Assembly: GCA_937876435.1 (NCBI GenBank)
Contig: CALEIL010000114.1
Coordinates: 1-6,049 of the forward strand
Direction: 5' to 3'
From: an uncultured Bacteroidota bacterium
GTDB lineage: Bacteria > Bacteroidota > Bacteroidia > Chitinophagales > Saprospiraceae
Length of the DNA: 6,049 nt
Below are positions 1 to 6,049 of this stretch, piece after piece. How positions within the stretch are numbered: the first letter of the stretch is position 1; the number at the start of each line of letters is the position of its first letter. Made by a program: the position numbers and the translations under genes. The notes under the pieces were generated by a model. That model was not told where the DNA came from. It did no database searches and saw only the letters and a list, made by a program, of their open reading frames with translations.

Positions 1-18
1 AAAATAATGATAGGGTGT

Positions 19-49
19 TTTGTTTTACTAAATCGTTTAAGTAGTTTAG
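19..49 (+). promoter_or_regulatory. Candidate Bacteroidota-type promoter for the susC-susD-glycosidase operon
   Basis: TTTG at 19-22 is followed, after a 19-nt spacer, by TAGTTTAG at 42-49. The Bacteroidota primary sigma factor recognises TTTG near -33 and TAnnTTTG near -7, with a spacer of about this length. The -7 element matches five of its six fixed positions (A in place of the third T). Transcription would start near 55-58 and give a leader of about 35 nt before the ATG at 91. The region is AT-rich, so a chance match is possible. The true promoter could also lie upstream of the window. Confidence 0.35.
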
Positions 50-57
50 GAGCTCCT
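48..57. repeat. 10-bp perfect palindrome overlapping the candidate -7 element
   Basis: AGGAGCTCCT is its own reverse complement. Its flanks (TTTA on the left, TTAAA on the right) extend the symmetry if one base is bulged. It overlaps the last two bases of the candidate -7 element and the likely transcription start, a position where an operator for a dimeric regulator could sit. It is short enough to be chance, and no second copy is present in the leader. Confidence 0.25.
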
Positions 58-90
58 TAAATAGGGGTTAACTGAGTAAAAATAAGTTGC

Positions 91-3000
91 ATGAAACAAA
101 GAATGTTTATGGTATCAACATTACCTGAAAAGCAGCGCCAGCTTGGTGGAACAAGGACTTTGTCCTACCGGCCTTTCATTTTAATGTTTCTTTTGATTTT
201 TCTCCACGTGGAGGTAACACTTGCATATTATCAGCAAGGTGAGGTGGTAGTGACTGGGTCAGTTGCTGATCCTGACGGTTTACCGCTTCCAGGTGTGAAT
301 GTCTTAGAAAAAGGAACTTCTAATGGAACACAGACGGATTTTGACGGAAACTTTTCGTTGGAAGTCTCTTCCAGTCAAGCGACGCTTGTATTTAGTTACC
401 TAGGAATGGTAACGGTGGAACGATCAGCCGAAGGTGCACCTTTACAAGTGACACTTCAGGAAGATGCACAAGCTCTGGATGAGGTTGTGGTTGTAGGGTA
501 TGGGACACAGAAAAGCTCTTTAGTAACAGGAGCAATTTCAAAAATTAAATCTGGAGATCTAAATAACGATTTATCAGTAGGTCGAATTGATGGAGCTTTA
601 TTGGGTAAAACTTCTGGTGTTCAAGTCCAACAAAACAGTGGCGCTCCTGGAAGACCATTAGATATAAAAATAAGGGGAACTGGTTCTATCAACTTTTCTA
701 ATTCTCCACTTTATGTTGTGGATGGATTTCCCATATCAGGTGGTATCGGTTTTCTTAACCCAAATGATATAGAATCCATCGAAGTGTTGAAGGATGCTTC
801 TGCCACAGCTATTTACGGCAGCCAGGGAGCAAATGGTGTGGTCCTCATTACGACCAAGAATGGTAAAAGGGGAAAGCCCAAAATAGGCTATGATCTAAAT
901 TACAGTCTGCAGCAATTAAACAGAAAACTGGGAGTCATGGATGCGGCTGAGTTTGCCCAAAGTATAAACGATTTTATACTCACACAAAACGGATCGGGAG
1001 CCACACCGCAAAAGATTTTTTCAGATGAACAAATCAATAACTTTGAGCAAAACGGCGGTACAGACTGGCAGGATGTCATCTACCGGACCGCTCCGATGGT
1101 CAACCATCAGCTATCTGTCAGTGGGGGTACGGAAGATATAAGTTATATGGTTTCCGGTGCTTTCCTGGATCATCAGGGCATATTGGAAAATTCATCGTAT
1201 GAGCGGTTTTCTATTCGGGCCAATTTTTCGGCAAAGGTGAACGATTGGATCGATTTCGGGATAAATTGGTATGGCACCAAAGAGTCCGGAAACTCACCGC
1301 CATTTGGCAATTCTGTGGCCAGTTTTTTGGGAAATCCGGTTAACGTGGCTCCTCGTTGGGGTGCGACGGAAAACGTCCATGATGAAACAGGTCATTACAC
1401 CACACATGGCACTGGCTACGGAGCATACGATACCTGGAATCCACTTGCTAGCGCAAAAGAACCGTTAATCGACAACAATACAGGCAGAAATAACGCAAAC
1501 GGATTTGTGCAAATAAGCTTCCTGAGGAACTTTAGTTTGAAAATTACCGGTGGTGCCATTATTAACCATCACAATAACCGGGATTATTACAACCTGTTGA
1601 CGTATGATGGCAGGCAGGGGAACGGACTCGGTCACGTGTTTGAAGAAAGGTTTACAAAGTACCAGAATTCCAACATACTGACCTATAACAATCAATTGGG
1701 TCCCCATCAGATTACCGCAACCGCTATCGCTGAACAACAGATCTCGAAATCTGTGTATTCTTCACTGACGGCTTCCGATTTTCTTGTAGATCAGACAGCA
1801 ATTTATGATCTGGCCGGTGCTGGTATTACCATGAACTCATCGGATAATTTCGACCGCACGATCAATTCTTTTTTGGGACGGGTCAATTATGGGTTTGATG
1901 AAAAATACTTATTTACGGCTAGTTTCAGAGCGGATGGCTCTTCTGTTTTTGGCAAAAACAATAAGTGGGGTTATTTCCCTTCCGCTTCTGCAGCCTGGCG
2001 GCTGGGGGAAGAAAAATTTATCCAAAACCTCAATCTTTTCTCAGACCTCAAGCTAAGGGTAAGCTGGGGAATCACGGGAAATCAAGCGATAACGCCCTAT
2101 CAAACCTTGGCCAGAATCCTATCCGGCTCCAACTATCCATACAACGGTCAGGAAGCGACGGATCTGGGATTTTATGTAGCATCAGCAGCCAATCCCAATC
2201 TTAAGTGGGAAAGTACTACCCAAACCAATTTTGGAGCTGATTTTGGTTTTTGGAGAGGCCGGATAACCGCGACGATCGATTACTACACAAAAGTGACCGA
2301 AAATTTGCTCCTTTCAAAATCATTGCCGGGATATACCGGCTTGTCCACGATCATTGCCAACGTGGGTTCCACCCAAAACAGCGGGCTGGAAACCTCCGTG
2401 GGTATCACGGTTGGTCGAGGAAATTTTTCCTGGTCATCCTCTCTCAATGTTTCATTTAACGAAAACAAGGTACTGGAACTGGGTGATGAAGACAGAATTT
2501 CATACCGCACGACCAAAGGGGGCTACAGCCTGAACGAGGATTTTATGTTTCTCGTAAAAGGCGAACCGTTTGGCCAGATGTATGGCTATGGCTATGAGGG
2601 GACCTGGAATAGTACGGAAAGTGACGAAGCTGCCAAGTACGGTCAATTGCCAGGAGATCCGAAGTACACCGATGTAGACAATAATTATGTCATCGATGAG
2701 CACGATCTTAAGGTCATCGGCAATGCCTTACCTGACTGGGTTTTCGGCTGGAATAATAACTTAACCTATGGGAATCTCGACATATCGATGCTGTGGCAGG
2801 GTACCCAGGGGAACGATGTTTTCAATCAAACCCGAATTCGCCTCGAGAGACCCGGAGAAGGAACCAGTATCAGATTACTCGACCGATGGACCGCGGATAA
2901 CCAGGATACGGATATTCCCGCATTTATCGATGATCTGACACGCCAGAATGCGGGACTGAGCAGTACTGTCAATATTGGTGGGGATCAACGAATGAGTAGA

Positions 3001-3258
3001 TGGGTGGAAGATGCATCGTACCTGCGGTTGAAAAATTTTACGATCTCATATCGATTGTCGCCACAGGTTTTGTCTCGTATAAAGGCAAGCGGCATCCGGA
3101 TTTTTGTCAGTGGAACGAACCTGATCACTTTTACCGGGTATTCGGGCTATGATCCCGAAGTGAGCTCCTTTAATGGAAATGATGCCACTATTGGAGTGGA
3201 CTTTAGTAATTATCCGGTAGCCAAAACTTATACGCTGGGAGCAAGTATTACTTTTTAA
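91..3258 (+). CDS. SusC/RagA-family TonB-linked outer membrane transporter
   Basis: Predicted 22-strand outer membrane barrel that imports oligosaccharides with TonB-ExbBD energy, in complex with the SusD-like lipoprotein encoded next. At 1055 aa it is full length for the family. A long basic n-region (1-27) precedes a hydrophobic core (28-38), with likely signal peptidase I cleavage after A45. A carboxypeptidase-regulatory-like beta-sandwich spans about 52-123 (VTGSVADPDGLPLPGVNV, later TDFDGNFSL). The Ton-box-like segment DEVVVVGYGT is at 130-139. The plug follows, with the SusC hallmark KDASATAIYGSQGANGVV at 234-251 and ITTKNG at 253-258; the barrel runs to the terminal Phe. An EF-hand-like loop (D861, D863, N865, D869, D872) sits in the barrel part. 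No STN domain is present, so it is probably a transporter rather than a sigma/anti-sigma transducer. The ATG at 91 gives the longest frame; ATGs at 103 and 109 would shorten only the n-region. No Shine-Dalgarno is seen. The substrate cannot be read from this protein. Confidence 0.96.
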   Translation: MKQRMFMVSTLPEKQRQLGGTRTLSYRPFILMFLLIFLHVEVTLAYYQQGEVVVTGSVADPDGLPLPGVNVLEKGTSNGTQTDFDGNFSLEVSSSQATLVFSYLGMVTVERSAEGAPLQVTLQEDAQALDEVVVVGYGTQKSSLVTGAISKIKSGDLNNDLSVGRIDGALLGKTSGVQVQQNSGAPGRPLDIKIRGTGSINFSNSPLYVVDGFPISGGIGFLNPNDIESIEVLKDASATAIYGSQGANGVVLITTKNGKRGKPKIGYDLNYSLQQLNRKLGVMDAAEFAQSINDFILTQNGSGATPQKIFSDEQINNFEQNGGTDWQDVIYRTAPMVNHQLSVSGGTEDISYMVSGAFLDHQGILENSSYERFSIRANFSAKVNDWIDFGINWYGTKESGNSPPFGNSVASFLGNPVNVAPRWGATENVHDETGHYTTHGTGYGAYDTWNPLASAKEPLIDNNTGRNNANGFVQISFLRNFSLKITGGAIINHHNNRDYYNLLTYDGRQGNGLGHVFEERFTKYQNSNILTYNNQLGPHQITATAIAEQQISKSVYSSLTASDFLVDQTAIYDLAGAGITMNSSDNFDRTINSFLGRVNYGFDEKYLFTASFRADGSSVFGKNNKWGYFPSASAAWRLGEEKFIQNLNLFSDLKLRVSWGITGNQAITPYQTLARILSGSNYPYNGQEATDLGFYVASAANPNLKWESTTQTNFGADFGFWRGRITATIDYYTKVTENLLLSKSLPGYTGLSTIIANVGSTQNSGLETSVGITVGRGNFSWSSSLNVSFNENKVLELGDEDRISYRTTKGGYSLNEDFMFLVKGEPFGQMYGYGYEGTWNSTESDEAAKYGQLPGDPKYTDVDNNYVIDEHDLKVIGNALPDWVFGWNNNLTYGNLDISMLWQGTQGNDVFNQTRIRLERPGEGTSIRLLDRWTADNQDTDIPAFIDDLTRQNAGLSSTVNIGGDQRMSRWVEDASYLRLKNFTISYRLSPQVLSRIKASGIRIFVSGTNLITFTGYSGYDPEVSSFNGNDATIGVDFSNYPVAKTYTLGASITF

Positions 3259-4697
3259 TGTTGAAATCAGAAGGAATGAAACCATTTAAATTAATATCAA
3301 TCGTACTAAGTACCTATTTTCTGTTGTATGGGATGTCCTGTACCAGTCTGGAAGAAGAACCGAAAAGTTTTACTTCTCCGGTAAACTTTTACAAGACCAC
3401 GGCACAGATAGAATCCGGTTTTGCAGCAGCGATGGATCAACTATGGGGATATTGGAGTGGCTACGGTTATGCGGTATCCACCTTTGCACACGATGACCAA
3501 CTCGAAGGAGGTAATCTGGTCATTGGAGCGAATCACGGCAGAGGACTTTGGAATGCGCACTACCGAGCGATTCTCAATCTGAATAATGTGATCCGGGCCC
3601 TGAATGAAGGGAATCCGGAAGGGGCCTCTGCAGAAGAAGTTCAATTGCTGGAGGGACAGGCAAAATTCCTGCGGGGGTACAATTATTTCCAACTGGTGAG
3701 GATGTTTGGAGGTTTGCCCTTGATCACCGAAGAGATTGAAGACCCGATTTCAGTGGAAATTACAAGAGCGTCGGTGGAAGAAACCTATGGATTGATTATC
3801 ATGGACTTTCAGGAAGCCATCAACAAATTACCAGAAAGTTGGCCGGAATCACAGCGGGGTCGGCCAACACGAGATGCTGCCAGGGCTCTGCTTGCGAAAG
3901 CATACCTCACAATGGCCACTCATCCACTTAATGCACCGCAGTACTTTGCAGATGCTGCAAGATTGGCTGATGAGGTGATAAAAGGTGGACGGCACGACCT
4001 CGTGGAGGATGTGAACCAGGTCTTTAGTAAAGGAACGAAATACGGCCCTGAAATGATCTGGAGCTTCAATTCCAATTATGAGGATATTTCGACCGACCCG
4101 CAGATTTGGGCACCCGAAATTATAGATGGATGGGGGGATTATGGCGTATCTCCGACCTGGGAACAACAGTATCCGGACCATCCCCGCAAGCACGCCTACT
4201 TGATGGTCGAACACGAAGGGGTACATTATACCCAATGGCCGGGTTCCCAAACCGCCGGGGTTAAAAAGTTCCTGTACGACAATCCGGAGGATTTTGAATC
4301 GTACAGATCGGTCATTAATTTTCCGATAATTCGTTTTGCAGATGTACTGCTGATCTATGCCGAAGCCCAGAACCAGGCAAACGGAGGTCCGGATCAGAGC
4401 GCTGTTCATGCGATCAACCGGGTAATTGACCGGGCCAATGGTAATGTCGAAAATCCCAATCATCCCCGACTCACCCAGGCGCTGACCATTGAAGAGTTTG
4501 ATGAAGCCGTCATTGAAGAACGGAATTACGAGTTGTGTTTTGAATACGACAGATGGTTTGATCTGGTCCGTAAAAGGATTCTGGGTGAAAAAAATACGGA
4601 ATGGATCGACAATTTCTCGGAATCGGATTACCTGTTTCCTATCCCAGAAAACGATATCCGGCTCAATCCGCTAGTCGTTCAAAATCCAGGGTATTAA
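3258..4697 (+). CDS. SusD/RagB-family surface glycan-binding lipoprotein
   Basis: Surface lipoprotein that caps the SusC-like barrel and binds the incoming glycan. At 479 aa it is slightly short for the family but complete. A hydrophobic signal (about 9-24) leads to the only N-terminal cysteine, C28. The lipobox GMSC is atypical at -3, but the acidic stretch TSLEEEP after C28 fits a Bacteroidota surface-export signal. The N-terminal SusD-like half contains FLRGYNYFQLVRMFGGLPLI (137-156) and the TPR-like helix PTRDAARALLAKAYL (203-217). The C-terminal SusD_RagB half contains PIIRFADVLLIYAEAQNQ (356-373), INRVIDRAN (386-394), EERNYELCFEYDRWFDLVRK (420-439) and the usual ending LFPIPENDIRLNP (459-471). 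The ATG overlaps the susC stop as TAATG, suggesting translational coupling. The ATG at 3276 (Met7, then KPFKLISIVL) is an equally plausible start and gives a more ordinary 21-residue signal peptide. Neither start decides the mature protein. Confidence 0.95.
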   Translation: MLKSEGMKPFKLISIVLSTYFLLYGMSCTSLEEEPKSFTSPVNFYKTTAQIESGFAAAMDQLWGYWSGYGYAVSTFAHDDQLEGGNLVIGANHGRGLWNAHYRAILNLNNVIRALNEGNPEGASAEEVQLLEGQAKFLRGYNYFQLVRMFGGLPLITEEIEDPISVEITRASVEETYGLIIMDFQEAINKLPESWPESQRGRPTRDAARALLAKAYLTMATHPLNAPQYFADAARLADEVIKGGRHDLVEDVNQVFSKGTKYGPEMIWSFNSNYEDISTDPQIWAPEIIDGWGDYGVSPTWEQQYPDHPRKHAYLMVEHEGVHYTQWPGSQTAGVKKFLYDNPEDFESYRSVINFPIIRFADVLLIYAEAQNQANGGPDQSAVHAINRVIDRANGNVENPNHPRLTQALTIEEFDEAVIEERNYELCFEYDRWFDLVRKRILGEKNTEWIDNFSESDYLFPIPENDIRLNPLVVQNPGY

Positions 4698-4712
4698 AAA
4701 AGCAATGTCATT

Positions 4713-5111
4713 ATGTACATCTACAAGAATATTTTATGTGTTATTACCTGGTGGTGGATTGGTGTACACTCATTACCCGCGCAAATACAGGCAGTATGGG
4801 CACTGGGAGATGGTGAAAAGGTGTTTAAGGAAGACGTGAATCACCAAGCCAGGCTGGGGAATTTGACCTGGGATGGCGAACAGATTAGTCTCAAAGGCTT
4901 GTACAACGAAATCCTGGCTTTTCAGGTGATAGCTGAAATTGGCAACCAGGGTGCTGAAGGTTTATACCTGGAGGTCGAATATCCAATCCATAAAGGATCC
5001 GGAGCGGTGATTGGGGGCAGTTCCCTTCAGTACGGTGCTTCCGGAACGGTGGAGATCTTTTCGCAGCATTACCTACACGTGACCCAACCGACTCAACCTT
5101 TATGGCTCTGA
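4713..5111 (+). CDS. N-terminal fragment of a frameshifted secreted GH123/DUF4091-type glycosidase
   Basis: The first 132 codons look like the start of a much longer protein whose frame is broken near the end of this entry. MYIYKNILCVITWWWIGVHS (1-20) followed by LPAQ is a signal peptide, probably cleaved by signal peptidase I after A23. Three consecutive Trp in its core (13-15) are odd. The mature start AVWALGDGEKVFKED, then NLTWDGEQISLKGLYNEILA and FQVIAEI, follows the N-terminal beta-sandwich pattern of Bacteroidota GH123-like proteins. The last residues in this frame (LWL, then stop at 5109-5111) look out of register. Dropping one base around 5099-5101 joins the reading to the next entry, giving one product of at least 445 residues. 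The gene starts 15 nt after the susD stop on the same strand and was probably co-transcribed. Family assignment is from recalled sequence patterns; it is supported mostly by the second half. Confidence 0.8.
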   Translation: MYIYKNILCVITWWWIGVHSLPAQIQAVWALGDGEKVFKEDVNHQARLGNLTWDGEQISLKGLYNEILAFQVIAEIGNQGAEGLYLEVEYPIHKGSGAVIGGSSLQYGASGTVEIFSQHYLHVTQPTQPLWL

Positions 5112-6049
5112 AAAGGCTGCACCGCGGCAAATGACCGGTTGGATCCCGGACGCACTAATTCCGGTAGATTTACTACCTTCCAAAGGCGGATTCCCTTTGC
5201 CACTTCCGAACGCCGAATCGCCATATAATCAGGGGTTTTGGGTGGATGTCCATATGCCCAGGGATAGAGATAAGTTTCCCCCAGGCACCTACACGGGATC
5301 TGTTTCAATTTATGACGGTGGTGAACTGATCGAAACCATTCCGCTGGCCGTTGAATTGCAGGATGCGTATATGCCCGAGGAGAATGCTACGGTGGTATGG
5401 ATGTATGGAGATAGCTATGAAAAGTATTTTCCACAGTTGGATGAAAACGAACTGAACCGAATGATCAAATTTGAAGCCAAGCGACACCGGGTCGATATGA
5501 CGGGAGGATTTCGTGCCAACAGAGCCTTTTTTGATGAAGGAATGTTAACCGATTATCTTCCTTACCTCACAGGAACAGCCTATACGGAGCGAAAAGGGTA
5601 TCGTGGTCCCGGACAAGGCGTGGGAGAATATTTATTCCCGATCGGAATGTATGGTGCCAATGTCCTGGGACACAGCGCGAAAGTGGTTCAGGTCCAATCC
5701 GATCTATGGGTCAACTGGTTTGCAAAAAATGCGCCGGATGTAAAGTACTTTTTGTATCTAATCGACGAGCCACGACCCGATTCATATGATTGGATCAAGG
5801 AAAGAGCGGGATGGATAAAAAACAATGATGGCCCGGGTAGTCGGTTGCCGGTCTTTACGACCACTGGATTTAATGATGCACTTGATGATTATATTGACTA
5901 CTGGGCTGCCTACGACGGTGTGGACCTGGACAAGCAGGATTACGTGGAGGGTAAAGGCGGTGAACATTGGTTCTATAATGGGAATAGGCCGCGTTACGGA
6001 TCCATCATGCTGGAAGGAGCAGCGGTAGACCTGAGGGTCAACAGCTGGA
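5083..6049 (+). CDS. Catalytic part of the same GH123/DUF4091-type glycosidase, open at the window edge
   Basis: This frame is open from 5083 (after a TGA at 5080-5082) to the last base with no stop, and continues past the window. Its first ATG is at 5131, but it most likely continues the preceding fragment; numbering below is for the joined protein. WIPDALIPVDLLPSKGG and GFWVDVHMP followed by PPGTYTGSVSIYDGG finish a beta-sandwich typical of the GH123 N-terminal region. A TIM-barrel-type catalytic part follows. LYLIDEPRPDS carries an adjacent Asp-Glu pair (D351, E352; bases 5764-5769), matching the catalytic pair of GH123 beta-N-acetylgalactosaminidases, where Asp positions the substrate acetamido group and Glu is the acid/base. 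GGEHWFYNGNRPRYGS (415-430) and the later VDLRVNSW (438-445) match the conserved DUF4091 (PF13320) core. Relatives are about 550-600 aa, so roughly 100 or more residues lie beyond the window. GalNAc specificity is inferred from few characterised members; another hexosaminide or an unknown substrate is possible. Confidence 0.8.

Noticed and set aside
67..72. GTTAAC hexamer palindrome in the leader
   Set aside because: A six-base palindrome in AT-rich DNA is expected by chance and has no supporting context.
541..780. AT-rich patch in the SusC plug region (87 G+C of 240, about 36%) suggesting a recombined segment
   Set aside because: The preceding 300 bases are about 46% G+C and the following stretch returns to about 45%, so this is a short local dip without clear borders, not convincing mosaicism.
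1465..1737. A 90-codon minus-strand open frame inside the SusC-like gene
   Set aside because: Antisense shadow of the barrel coding sequence with no domain or signal of its own.
3849..4463. A 204-codon open frame on the minus strand inside the SusD-like gene
   Set aside because: It lies wholly antisense to a well-supported gene, shows no recognisable family or start context, and its length is explained by the codon pattern of the sense gene.
4698..4712. Possible terminator between susD and the glycosidase gene
   Set aside because: The gap is only 15 nt and has no stem-loop, so read-through transcription is expected.
4601..4816. A 71-codon plus-strand frame bridging the end of susD and the start of the glycosidase
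   Set aside because: It overlaps both real genes out of frame, and its sequence resembles no protein family I know.
5106..5111. Programmed +1 frameshift at CTC TGA, like the CUU UGA site of release factor 2
   Set aside because: The shifted codon would be TCT, which a Leu tRNA reading CTC would pair with poorly. No Shine-Dalgarno-like stimulator sits just upstream, and recoding is not known for this family. A simple indel or sequencing error is more likely.

Overview
The window looks like part of a polysaccharide utilisation locus (PUL) from a member of the Bacteroidota. It holds a SusC-type TonB-dependent transporter, a SusD-type surface lipoprotein and the start of a secreted glycoside hydrolase of the GH123/DUF4091 type, all on the + strand. 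The phylum is inferred from the adjacent SusC/SusD pair, the absence of Shine-Dalgarno sequences before all three starts, and a TTTG-N19-TAnnTTTG-like promoter. The sequence alone does not fix the genus. The moderate GC content (roughly 36-48% in stretches I counted by hand) fits many environmental or marine Flavobacteriia and Cytophagia.

Layout: 1-90 is a leader with a candidate Bacteroidota promoter overlapping a 10-bp perfect palindrome. 91-3258 is susC-like (1055 aa). 3258-4697 is susD-like (479 aa) and overlaps the susC stop by one base (TAATG). After a 15-nt gap, 4713 starts a secreted glycosidase. Its frame is broken by a +1 shift between 5083 and 5108. The second half stays open to the right edge, so the gene is both interrupted and cut off by the window.

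How they work together (inferred from the family): the glycosidase would trim a glycan, SusD would bind oligosaccharides on the cell surface, and SusC would import them across the outer membrane with TonB energy. The GH123-like enzyme hints at a substrate with beta-linked N-acetylhexosamine (GalNAc in characterised members), but most of the wider DUF4091 family is uncharacterised and this assignment is tentative.

I see no RNA gene, CRISPR array, insertion sequence or clear terminator. The locus type is well known. The points most worth checking are the frameshift in the only enzyme gene and the substrate of the system.
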